A stretch of 44,645 bases of DNA, from positions 1-44,645 of the forward strand of contig PWXJ01000162.1 in the NCBI GenBank assembly GCA_003561965.1. Reading direction: 5' to 3'. The DNA is from PVC group bacterium (GTDB lineage Bacteria > Auribacterota > Erginobacteria > Erginobacterales > Erginobacteraceae). Shown piece by piece: positions 1-6,685 of this stretch. Position numbers and translations under genes: made by a program. The first letter of the stretch is position 1. Every line of letters begins with the position of its first letter. The notes under the pieces are model-generated. The model saw nothing but the letters and a program-made list of their open reading frames with translations, did no database searches and was not told the DNA's origin.

Positions 1-637
1 AGAGGACCAGCATCGTCAGGGAGTTGATCGCCACCATCACCAGGGTCAGGGCGTCGTTGCCCTTGGCCAGGTAGCCCCAGACCAGGACCATCGCCGTGCA
101 GGGGGCGATCCCGAGCAGGATGCAGCCGGCCAGGTAGCTCCGCCAGAGGGGGATCTCCAGCATCTTCACCCCTTCGTGCAGAATCACGGTCCCCGCCCCG
201 TGGGCCGCCCCCACCGGGAGGTCGAGGCCGAAGGGCATCCTCACCAGGTCGGTGGCCTCGGCCCCGATCAAGCCGCGGAAGAGAAAACCGAGAAAGAAGA
301 TCGAGATGGCGTACATCGTGAAGGGCTTGACGCACCAGTTGGCGAAGAGGGTCAGCAGGACCGGCTTCCCGCTCTTTCCGGCCTTGACCACCCCGCCGAA
401 GTCGATCTTGACCATAATCGGATACATCATAAAGAAGAGACAGACGGCGATCGGGATCGAGACCACCGGGGCCCCCTGGACGTAGATGGCCAGGCCGTCG
501 AGGTACTCGGCCACCCCGGGGGCGAACCTGCCCAGCAGGATCCCGGCCCCGATACAGAGCGCCACCCAGACGGTCAGGTACCGCTCGAAGATGTTGGTCA
601 TTCTCCTGTCGTTAGCATCGCTGACCGACTGATTCAC
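1..637 (-). CDS. acr3: ACR3-family arsenite efflux permease (C-terminus cut by window edge)
   Basis: This minus-strand gene is absent from the ORF track because it runs off the left edge; about 212 codons are visible. My translation reads [12 protein letters not shown]..., then hydrophobic segments typical of ACR3, including [20 protein letters not shown] and the block ending [13 protein letters not shown], which carries the conserved TM4 cysteine of ACR3 pumps. ACR3 proteins export arsenite (some also antimonite) across the inner membrane using the proton gradient. I chose the GTG at 637 because AGGAGGTG lies 5 nt upstream; an in-frame ATG at 601 is an alternative. It is the last visible gene of the arsR-led operon, after arsM. 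Family assignment is firm; substrate is inferred from family and neighbours. Confidence 0.9.
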   Translation of the reverse strand, partial: MNQSVSDANDRRMTNIFERYLTVWVALCIGAGILLGRFAPGVAEYLDGLAIYVQGAPVVSIPIAVCLFFMMYPIMVKIDFGGVVKAGKSGKPVLLTLFANWCVKPFTMYAISIFFLGFLFRGLIGAEATDLVRMPFGLDLPVGAAHGAGTVILHEGVKMLEIPLWRSYLAGCILLGIAPCTAMVLVWGYLAKGNDALTLVMVAINSLTMLVL

Positions 638-658
638 TTTTACACCTCCTTTGCCATC

Positions 659-685
659 AAAGGACTTAAAGGACCTGAAGGACAC
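659..685 (-). repeat. 9-bp periodic repeat, copy A
   Basis: Three consecutive 9-mers on the plus strand: AAAGGACTT, AAAGGACCT, GAAGGACAC. It lies between acr3 and arsM, and the arsM stop codon and last codons fall inside it. The same unit occurs at three other gaps in minus-strand gene blocks (1500, 4784, 17206). Confidence 0.85.
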
Positions 686-1487
686 CGGGGCCGGGCCTGA
701 TCGCCTCGATCCGGGCCGCGCGGACGAACCGCTCCGCCCCACTGTCCGGGAACCAGTCCTTGATGAAGAACGCGCTTTCCTCGTGCACCCGGACGCGGAT
801 GTCGGCAAATCCGGCCGCCTTGAGCATCGCTTCGGTTTCCGGGACGGCGGCGGCTCCGGCGACGCACCCGCTATAGGCCGAGAAGTCCCGTTTTACCCGG
901 TCGGGGATGGGTGCCACCGCCACCACGTCGGAGATGGCCAGACGCCCTCCCGGGCGGAGGACCCGGAAGGCTTCCGAGTAAACCCGCCCCTTATCCGGCG
1001 AGAGGTTGATCACGCAGTTGGAGATAATCGCGTCCGCCGTTTCATCGGACACGGGAAGATGCTCGATCTCGCCGAGGCGAAATTCGACGTTTTCATAGCC
1101 GCCGGCGGCGGCGTTGGTGCGAGCCTTTTCGATCATCTCCTCCGTCATATCAACCCCGATTATCCGGCCGGTCGGACCGACCCGGCGGGCGGCGAGAAAG
1201 CAGTCGAAACCGCCGCCGCAACCAAGGTCGATCACGGTCGCGCCCGCCTTCAGTTCCGCGATTGCCTGAGGGTTGCCGCAGCCCAGCCCCAGGTCCGCCC
1301 CTGCCGGTGCCGAGGAGATTTCCTCGGGCGAGTAGCCGATCCGGGCCGAGGCGCCGGGGGCGGGACCGGGGACGGCGGACGGCTGGCAGCAACCGGTGGC
1401 GCAGCCGCAACTTCCGGCGGATTTGGCGATCGCCGCGTAGCGGCGGCGGATTTCTCGCTTGATCTTCTCGGGCGGGCGGCTTTGCAT
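666..1487 (-). CDS. arsM: Arsenite S-adenosylmethionine methyltransferase
   Basis: ArsM methylates As(III) with SAM in the cytoplasm, giving mono-, di- and trimethyl arsenicals. The 273-aa product has a Cys-rich N-terminus (C27, C29, C33, C34), the SAM-binding motif [10 protein letters not shown] (about residues 87-96), and cysteines at ArsM positions: GLGCGNP (C70), SNCVINL (C158) and YSGCVAG (C208). These match the family's As(III)-binding residues. The ORF track starts at 1535, but its first residues (MSFRSFWSF) are translated repeat DNA. I prefer the ATG at 1487, where [20 protein letters not shown] looks like a usual ArsM start and a weak GGA lies upstream. The last codons (GVLQVL) come from repeat copy A, so the tail is probably not functional sequence. 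Confidence 0.93.
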   Translation of the reverse strand: MQSRPPEKIKREIRRRYAAIAKSAGSCGCATGCCQPSAVPGPAPGASARIGYSPEEISSAPAGADLGLGCGNPQAIAELKAGATVIDLGCGGGFDCFLAARRVGPTGRIIGVDMTEEMIEKARTNAAAGGYENVEFRLGEIEHLPVSDETADAIISNCVINLSPDKGRVYSEAFRVLRPGGRLAISDVVAVAPIPDRVKRDFSAYSGCVAGAAAVPETEAMLKAAGFADIRVRVHEESAFFIKDWFPDSGAERFVRAARIEAIRPGPGVLQVL

Positions 1488-1499
1488 AACTTTTCCGAC

Positions 1500-1535
1500 C
1501 AAGGACATAAATGACCAAAAGGACCTAAAGGACAC
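1500..1535 (-). repeat. 9-bp periodic repeat, copy B
   Basis: Four 9-mers on the plus strand: CAAGGACAT, AAATGACCA, AAAGGACCT, AAAGGACAC, followed by CTGGCG. It sits between the J-domain gene and arsM and creates a spurious N-terminal extension of the arsM reading frame. Confidence 0.85.
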
Positions 1536-1542
1536 CTGGCGA

Positions 1543-1971
1543 CTAACCGGGCTTTTCCGGGCTGTTTCGGGGGCAGTCGATGACCTGGGGGCGCTTTCGC
1601 CAGGCGGTACAGGTCTCCATCTCCGGGCATTTCGGGCAGCCGGTTTCGGTCATCCGCCGGTAGTGGTAGCGCATCGCGAAACGGAAGAAGGGGTGGCCGG
1701 CCGGGCCGGGGGTCGGCCGGAGCCGGTCGGCCAGGTCCTCGTTGTAATCCGGGTCGCCGAAGCGATGATAACGGCGGCGGCGGGCGGGATCGGAGAGGAC
1801 CTCGTAGGCCTCCTGTATCCGGATAAACTCCTCCGAACGGCAGCCGCCCCGGCGGTCGGGGTGGTGCTCGCGGGCCAGCTTGCGGTAGGCCCGCTTGATC
1901 TCGGCATCCGTTGACTGTCGCGAGACCCCGAGGACCCGGTAATAATCAATCCGCCGGCGAATTCTTTTCAT
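1543..1971 (-). CDS. J-domain (DnaJ-like) protein with cysteine-rich C-terminal tail
   Basis: The 142-aa product has a J domain at about residues 8-70, with the HPD motif at 37-39 (AREHHPDRRGG), which stimulates an Hsp70/DnaK ATPase. It lacks the zinc-finger and substrate-binding domains of true DnaJ. The tail carries four cysteines, GCPKCPEMETC (C112, C115, C121) and DCP (C133), a likely metal or thiol site. The ORF track starts with TTG at 1995, overlapping the previous gene's stop; I prefer the ATG at 1971 just before the J domain. It lies between the small thioredoxin-like gene and arsM in the arsenic operon, so a role in protecting or maturing As- or thiol-stressed proteins is possible. 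That role is inference. Confidence 0.82.
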   Translation of the reverse strand: MKRIRRRIDYYRVLGVSRQSTDAEIKRAYRKLAREHHPDRRGGCRSEEFIRIQEAYEVLSDPARRRRYHRFGDPDYNEDLADRLRPTPGPAGHPFFRFAMRYHYRRMTETGCPKCPEMETCTAWRKRPQVIDCPRNSPEKPG

Positions 1972-1987
1972 CGTCCGCCAACCGTAA

Positions 1988-2218
1988 TTATCCAAGCAGA
2001 GCCTTGATTTCCGCGACGGTGGGTGCCTTGCCGGCGATCTTCACCTCGCCGTCGATCGCCACCGCCGGGGTCAGCATCACCCCGTAGTCGGCGATCTCTT
2101 TCAGGTTTTTCACCTCGGCCACATCGGCTTCCTTCCCCAACTCGGCCAGGGCGGCCTTGATGTTTTCCCTGGTCTCGCGGCATTTCGGGCAGCCGGTACC
2201 CAGGACTTCAATCTTCAT
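1988..2218 (-). CDS. Small thioredoxin-fold protein (redox-active disulfide protein 2 type)
   Basis: The 76-aa product MKIEVLGTGCPKCRE... has a CPKC active site at residues 10-13 and the cis-proline segment MLTPAVAI typical of thioredoxin folds. Such mini-thioredoxins are often found beside DUF318 permeases and arsenic genes and are thought to exchange disulfides in the cytoplasm. The start is set by a strong AAGGAGG a few bases upstream of ATG 2218; the longer ORF-track frame is an out-of-gene extension. It follows the CcdA-like gene by 14 nt, so it may be the cytoplasmic electron donor for that membrane protein (inference). Confidence 0.88.
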   Translation of the reverse strand: MKIEVLGTGCPKCRETRENIKAALAELGKEADVAEVKNLKEIADYGVMLTPAVAIDGEVKIAGKAPTVAEIKALLG

Positions 2219-2232
2219 TTTCCCCTCCTTGT

Positions 2233-3747
2233 TCACAAAAAACCCAACAGGAGCCCGGCTATCATACCCGAGCCGAGCAGAAACATCACCAGCCCGGTGA
2301 TGAAGTGCATCTTCCCCGCCCCCTTCTGCCGCCAGCGCTCGGCCCGGGCGGTGGTGGTGTAGCCGAAGTGGACCGCAAAGGCGAGGACGACCAGGGGGAG
2401 GACGAAGAAGAGGTTGTAGAGCAAGAGCAGGAGCACCCCCTCCCGCCGCTCGGTGGTCTGGGAGAGGAGGGTGAGGATAGCCAGGTAGGGCCCGGAGGTA
2501 CAGGGGGCGAGGAAGAGCGACTCCAGGGCCCCGATCGCGAAGGCCCCGGGGACGCTGGTCACCGAGGCGGCCAGCTTCTTCGCCCGGGGCTGCCAGCTGG
2601 CCGGAATCTCGATCGTGAACCACTTCCCGTACCAGAAGAGGTCCTTCATCTGCCAGAGCCCGATCAGGATCGCCAGGATGGAGACGACCCAGAGGAAGGT
2701 GACCCGGAACCCCCGGGTCCCCACCGTCGCCCCCAGCAGCGTGTAGACCGCGAAACCCATCAGGAAGTACATCACGTAGACCCCGGCGATAAAGGCCAGC
2801 CCGGCCTTGAGGACCTTCATCCTCTGGCCGAGGACCATCAGGGTGCCCATCAACAGGAGCATCAGGGCGAAGTCGCAGGGGTTGAGCGAGTCGAGCAGCG
2901 CCGCCCCGATCACCGCCCAGAGGGTGAGCCGCTCCCTCAGCCGGAGCCGGTCCAGGGGCGAGGAGACCCCCTCCTCGGCCGCCCGGGCGGCGTAGGCTTC
3001 AATCCGGCGGACGATCTCCGCCGGGTCGGTGAACTTTTCCGGACTCCGGCGGCCGATATACAGGGTGTCGCCGATCAGGGCGAGGTCGCCGAGGAAGAGG
3101 GCCGGGGGCTCTCCGGGGAGGCCGAGCATCCGCTGAAGCCGCCGGAACCGGCTTTCCCGGTCGGGATCGTCGAGGTCGAAGATCTCCAGGGACAGGCGGG
3201 GGTCGTCCCTGACCAGCTCCCGGGCCCGGCGCTCCAGGGCCATCCCCTCCGGGTCCCCGGGGTGGAGGAAGACCAGGATCTCCGCCGCCGCCTCCTCCAG
3301 CCGCCGGAGGGGAGAGCGGGCCTCCTCCGCGATCGCCCGGACCACCGCTTCTTCCAGGGCGGTCTCCTTCTCCCGGCCCCGGAGGACGGCCGGCTCTTCA
3401 AGCAGGCCGTAAAATACCTCCCCGACCATCGCCACCTCCCCGATAAAGATCATCGGCACCGGGCCGATCTCCGCTTCGTAGGCGGCCAGCAGCCGGGGAA
3501 AGAGTTCCCTCCCTTCCGGGGTGTGGATATCGTAGCGGATAATCTCCAGGCCGGGATAGAGGCCGCGGAGGTAGTCGAGGGTCTCGGCCGCCTCGACACA
3601 ATCCGGACAGCCCGGTTCGTAGAGGTAAACCGCCTCCGTCTCCCCGGCCGGGGAGAGGGTGGGGAGGAACAAGAGCAGGGCCAGCCCCAGGAATACCGCC
3701 CGGACGGCGCCAGTTCGAATACGGAAAATTTCCCGGCGGGTGCTCAT
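2233..3747 (-). CDS. CcdA/DsbD-like membrane thiol transporter with two N-terminal thioredoxin-like domains
   Basis: The 504-aa product starts with a signal-like helix (residues 11-33), then a periplasmic thioredoxin-like domain with EPGCPDC (C47, C50). A second thioredoxin-like domain follows (EILVFLHPGDPEG to LFLGDLALIGD) that has lost its CXXC. The C-terminal half has about six membrane helices with the two CcdA-type cysteines, in LDSLNPCDFAL and LFLAPCTSGPY. CcdA/DsbD proteins pass electrons from cytoplasmic thioredoxin to extracytoplasmic disulfides. I chose ATG 3747 because it sits 1 nt after the DUF1573 stop and gives a clean signal peptide; the 34-residue ORF-track extension overlaps the neighbour. 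Function as a thiol relay is well supported; its target is unknown. Confidence 0.88.
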   Translation of the reverse strand: MSTRREIFRIRTGAVRAVFLGLALLLFLPTLSPAGETEAVYLYEPGCPDCVEAAETLDYLRGLYPGLEIIRYDIHTPEGRELFPRLLAAYEAEIGPVPMIFIGEVAMVGEVFYGLLEEPAVLRGREKETALEEAVVRAIAEEARSPLRRLEEAAAEILVFLHPGDPEGMALERRARELVRDDPRLSLEIFDLDDPDRESRFRRLQRMLGLPGEPPALFLGDLALIGDTLYIGRRSPEKFTDPAEIVRRIEAYAARAAEEGVSSPLDRLRLRERLTLWAVIGAALLDSLNPCDFALMLLLMGTLMVLGQRMKVLKAGLAFIAGVYVMYFLMGFAVYTLLGATVGTRGFRVTFLWVVSILAILIGLWQMKDLFWYGKWFTIEIPASWQPRAKKLAASVTSVPGAFAIGALESLFLAPCTSGPYLAILTLLSQTTERREGVLLLLLYNLFFVLPLVVLAFAVHFGYTTTARAERWRQKGAGKMHFITGLVMFLLGSGMIAGLLLGFL

Positions 3748-3748
3748 C

Positions 3749-4762
3749 TCATCTGCTGATGTTGGAACGGAGGGGGACGAGGATAACATTCTGCCCGGGA
3801 AGATCGGTCTCGATCGTAACCTGGCCCGAGTAATGACCGGGCGCGGCATCCGGCCGGAGCCGGACCGATATTTCGAATTCCTTCCCCGGCTCGACGGTAT
3901 TCACCTCCACCTGGAAAGCTTCGACGTCGCTCCGGACCTCCCGGATCTCTACCGGTTGCTCGGCGCGGTTGACCAGGCTGATGTACTTCTCGATCCGCCG
4001 GGACTGTTCGTTCTCATTGAAAAAGAGCATCCGGGGCTGGTGCTGAATCAACCCCTCGACCGTGGCCAGCAGCCGCCCGGTCAGGCTGGTCATCCGGGGG
4101 TGGTCGATCCGGGCGGTCAGGCCGCCCCGGTGCCGGCCGACCGGCGCCTCCGGGGAGAGCGTCACCTCGATCCGGACCGGGCCCGCGGATTCGGGCTCTT
4201 CCGGCTCGATAATCCGGGCCGAGAAGAACTCGGGTTGGGCGGAGATCTCCAGGACCCTTACCGGGTCCCCGTCGAAGACCACGCTGACCTCCCTCACCGC
4301 CGGCTGGCCCTGAACCACCCGGCCGAACTGGACGTTCCGGGGGTCGAAGGCGGCCACGGTCTTGATCGTGGTCACGATCTCCACCCGGGCGGTGGGGTTC
4401 TGCCGGTCGTTGGAATGGATAAAGACGGGCTGGGTAGTCCTTCCCCGGTAGCCGCGGGTGTTGAAGGTCGCCCGGATCTCCCCGCTCTCCCCGGGGGCGA
4501 TCGTGTCGCTGGAGAGGTTGCTGGCGGTACAGCCGCAGGTGGTCCGGACCCGGCTGATCTTCAGTTCGGCGTCCCCGATGTTGGTGAAGGTGAAGATATG
4601 GGAAATCGATTCTCCTTCCCAGGTCTCCCCGGCGTCATAGACGGCCTCCCGGAAGGAGATCACCGGACCGGCCCGGTCGACCGTTGCTTCCTCCTCCGCC
4701 CGGAGGGGGAAGGCCAAGCTGCCGAGAATAATGGTAATCAACAATAGCTTCAATCTTTTCAT
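3749..4762 (-). CDS. DUF1573 domain protein, exported
   Basis: The 337-aa product has an N-terminal signal peptide (MKRLKLLLITIILGSLAFPL) with likely cleavage after LRA. It then has immunoglobulin-like beta repeats of the DUF1573 kind: FTFTNIGDAELKISRV, the CGC pair (C76, C78) and VFIHSNDRQNP, with a related second repeat near residues 235-330. DUF1573 proteins are exported and have no agreed function. The start is set by AGGAGG ahead of ATG 4762. The 728-aa ORF in the track is a read-through of the upstream permease region in another frame. Lying directly before the CcdA-like thiol transporter, the exposed CGC could be its redox client (inference). Confidence 0.85.
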   Translation of the reverse strand: MKRLKLLLITIILGSLAFPLRAEEEATVDRAGPVISFREAVYDAGETWEGESISHIFTFTNIGDAELKISRVRTTCGCTASNLSSDTIAPGESGEIRATFNTRGYRGRTTQPVFIHSNDRQNPTARVEIVTTIKTVAAFDPRNVQFGRVVQGQPAVREVSVVFDGDPVRVLEISAQPEFFSARIIEPEEPESAGPVRIEVTLSPEAPVGRHRGGLTARIDHPRMTSLTGRLLATVEGLIQHQPRMLFFNENEQSRRIEKYISLVNRAEQPVEIREVRSDVEAFQVEVNTVEPGKEFEISVRLRPDAAPGHYSGQVTIETDLPGQNVILVPLRSNISR

Positions 4763-4783
4763 CAATATTTCCTCCTTTCTACC

Positions 4784-4819
4784 CAGGGACCTAAAGGACT
4801 TAAAGGACCTAACAGACGC
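4784..4819 (-). repeat. 9-bp periodic repeat, copy C
   Basis: Units CAGGGACCT, AAAGGACTT, AAAGGACCT, AACAGACGC, then CTGGTGG on the plus strand. It lies between the permease stop and the start of the DUF1573 gene. Confidence 0.85.
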
Positions 4820-4830
4820 CTGGTGGTTTT

Positions 4831-6009
4831 TCAGGACCAGACTGTGCCAAAAATATAACCGCTGGCGGTGGCCATCACCACCACCAGGGAGATGAAGACC
4901 AGGGTTTTCTTGGTTCCCATCACCGAGCGGATCACCAGCATATTCGGGAGGCTCAACGCCGGGCCGGCCAGGAGCAGGGCCAGGGCCGGCCCCTTGCCCA
5001 TCCCGGCGCCGAGCAGCCCCTGGAGGATCGGGACCTCGGTCAGGGTGGCGAAGTACATCAGGGCCCCGGCCAGCGAGGCGAAGAAGTTGGCGGAGAGCGA
5101 GTTTCCCCCGACGGCCCCGGCCACCCAGCCCGAGGGGATAATCCCCTCCCGGCCGGGACGGCCGAGCAGGGCCCCGGCCACCAGGACCCCGATGAAGAGC
5201 AGCGGCAGGATCTGCCGGGCGAAGGTCCAGGTGGAGGAGGTCCATTCCTTCAGTTCGTCCTTCCGGAACCAGGCAATCAGCATCCCGATCAGCCCGGCCA
5301 GGAAGATCCCGGTCAGGACCCACTTGATCCGGAAGATGAAATTCCAGACCCCGCCCTCGCCCCGGGCCGCCCCGGACCAGTTGGCGAAGACCAGGATCCC
5401 GACCATCGCGGCGAAAAAGAGGGCGTTCTTCCAGAGCGGCCGGTCTTCCTCTTCCTCCCCGGCGGCGAAGTCGACGGCGTTCTTCGCCTTCTCCCGCTCC
5501 TCTTTGAGGAAGATGAAGTGCATCGCCAGCCCGATGATTACGCTGAAGACCACCGCCCCGACGGCCCGGGCGACTCCCAGCTCCAGCCCCAGGACCCGGG
5601 CGGTGAGGATTATCGCCAGGACGTTGATCGCCGGGCCGGAGTAGAGAAAGGCGGTGGCCGGGCCGATCCCCGCCCCCCGCCGGTGGATCCCGGAGAAGAG
5701 GGGGAGGACGGTGCAGGAGCAGACCGCCAGGATCGTCCCCGAGACCGAGGCCACGCCGTAGGCGAGGAACTTGTTGGCCGAAGCCCCGAAGTACTTGATC
5801 ACCGCCGCCTGGTTGACGAAGACCGCGATCCCCCCGGCGATGAAGAAGGCCGGGACCAGGCAGAGCAGGACGTGCTCCCGGGCGTACTCCTGGAGCATCA
5901 GCAGGGCCTCCCCCGCCGGGCCGGGGATCTCCCAATTATCGAAGGGCAGGATGTAGGCGAGGAGAAAGACCGCCAGGAACAGCAGAATTATGGTCCAGGT
6001 CTTTTTCAT
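4831..6009 (-). CDS. DUF318/ArsP-type permease
   Basis: The 392-aa membrane protein has about eight to ten helices and the hallmark of the PF03773-type permeases, CSCTVLPLFSGIHRRGAG followed by SGPAINVLA; the half repeats near the C-terminus (LLAGPALSLPN). Members include ArsP, which exports methylated trivalent arsenicals, and many uncharacterised permeases. A charged cytoplasmic loop (FLKEEREKAKNAVDFAAGEEEE) divides two halves. It starts 15 nt after arsR ends, so the two are co-transcribed. The CSC pair could bind a thiophilic metalloid. Export of methylarsenicals made by the downstream ArsM is a reasonable inference; the sequence alone does not separate this from other permease substrates. 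Confidence 0.85.
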   Translation of the reverse strand: MKKTWTIILLFLAVFLLAYILPFDNWEIPGPAGEALLMLQEYAREHVLLCLVPAFFIAGGIAVFVNQAAVIKYFGASANKFLAYGVASVSGTILAVCSCTVLPLFSGIHRRGAGIGPATAFLYSGPAINVLAIILTARVLGLELGVARAVGAVVFSVIIGLAMHFIFLKEEREKAKNAVDFAAGEEEEDRPLWKNALFFAAMVGILVFANWSGAARGEGGVWNFIFRIKWVLTGIFLAGLIGMLIAWFRKDELKEWTSSTWTFARQILPLLFIGVLVAGALLGRPGREGIIPSGWVAGAVGGNSLSANFFASLAGALMYFATLTEVPILQGLLGAGMGKGPALALLLAGPALSLPNMLVIRSVMGTKKTLVFISLVVVMATASGYIFGTVWS

Positions 6010-6024
6010 AACCGGTGATGCTTT

Positions 6025-6378
6025 TCAGGCGGCCGGGGCGGGCCGGCAGATCTCATCCCGGTTGACCCGCCCGGCCGCGGTCCGGTCGGCGGCGATCCGC
6101 GGGTCGTCGTTCCCCCAGCGCCGCAGGCCGGCCAGAAGGTCGGAGGAAAGGTCAGCGCCGTCCGCGGAGAGGGAGTAGTTCACCCAGAGGCCGTCCTTCT
6201 CGTCGATCACCAGGCCGGCGTCCCGGAGAATCCCCAGGTGCCGGGAGACGGACGACTGACCGAGGCCGAGGATCCGGGTGATCTCGCAGACGCAGAGCGG
6301 CCGGACCTCGAGCATCTTGAGGATCCGGAGCCGGTTGCGGTCGCCCAGGGCCTTGAAGATTTTTTCCATCCTTCGCAT
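6025..6378 (-). CDS. arsR: ArsR-family metalloregulator
   Basis: The 117-aa winged-helix protein begins MRRMEKIFKALGDRNRLRIL and has the recognition region LGQSSVSRHLGILRDAGLV. RPLCVCEI (C29, C31) is the ELCVCDL-type As(III)/metal-binding box in alpha-3 of classical ArsR repressors. The tail adds another cysteine (EICRP). ATG 6378 is the first start; an ATG at 6369 is a close alternative. As first gene of the operon, with two palindromes over its own promoter, it should repress the whole set until As(III) or Sb(III) binds. Confidence 0.92.
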   Translation of the reverse strand: MRRMEKIFKALGDRNRLRILKMLEVRPLCVCEITRILGLGQSSVSRHLGILRDAGLVIDEKDGLWVNYSLSADGADLSSDLLAGLRRWGNDDPRIAADRTAAGRVNRDEICRPAPAA

Positions 6379-6395
6379 CAGCAGAAACTCACTAC

Positions 6396-6427
6396 TATAT
6401 CCATATATTTAGATATATACTAAATAT
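6396..6427. promoter_or_regulatory. arsR: Candidate ArsR operator: two nested palindromes
   Basis: TATATC at 6396-6401 pairs with GATATA at 6412-6417. ATATTTAG at 6405-6412 pairs perfectly with CTAAATAT at 6420-6427. This AT-rich block stands out in GC-rich DNA and overlaps the -10 box and likely transcription start of the arsR promoter, the usual geometry for ArsR/SmtB repression. Confidence 0.75.
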
Positions 6428-6451
6428 TACCACCGTTCGGGGGCCTGTCAA
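6424..6451 (-). promoter_or_regulatory. Sigma70-type promoter of the arsenic operon
   Basis: Read on the minus strand, a perfect TTGACA (6451-6446) is followed after 16 bp by TAATAT (6429-6424). The start of transcription would fall inside the operator and give a leader of about 40 nt before arsR. Confidence 0.8.
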
Positions 6452-6685
6452 GAGTCCGGGGAATTTTTTTCGGGAAACCCGGCCGAGGATCTGGTAGCCT
6501 GCCGGTGATGATACCGCGAAGAACCGGATCCAGGCCGGCAATAACCGAGCAGGCCGCCCGGGAGCGGAAAGCCCCGTTTCTTTAAGCACAGTGACTTTTC
6601 CGGTTTATCTATCCACCGATATCGAGTAATCTCCAAGCTGTCCGGTACAAATCCGGGGTAATCAGGTAATTTCAGGAGCGGGATA

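Larger units (their letters stand above)
6379..6685. other. Intergenic region between divergent arsR and treS
   Basis: This 307-bp gap holds the arsR promoter and operator at its left end. From about 6452 to 6670 I see no convincing gene or RNA; the short minus-strand ORFs listed there have no recognisable features. AGGAG near 6674 is the treS ribosome site. I found no clear promoter for treS. Confidence 0.6.

Noticed and set aside
2305-3759. 484-aa plus-strand ORF
   Set aside because: Antisense of the CcdA-like gene; low-complexity PEGD composition.
3749-5935. 728-aa minus-strand ORF
   Set aside because: The first part is an out-of-frame reading of the permease gene (GRGGGLQ-type sequence); only the DUF1573 part from 4762 is real.
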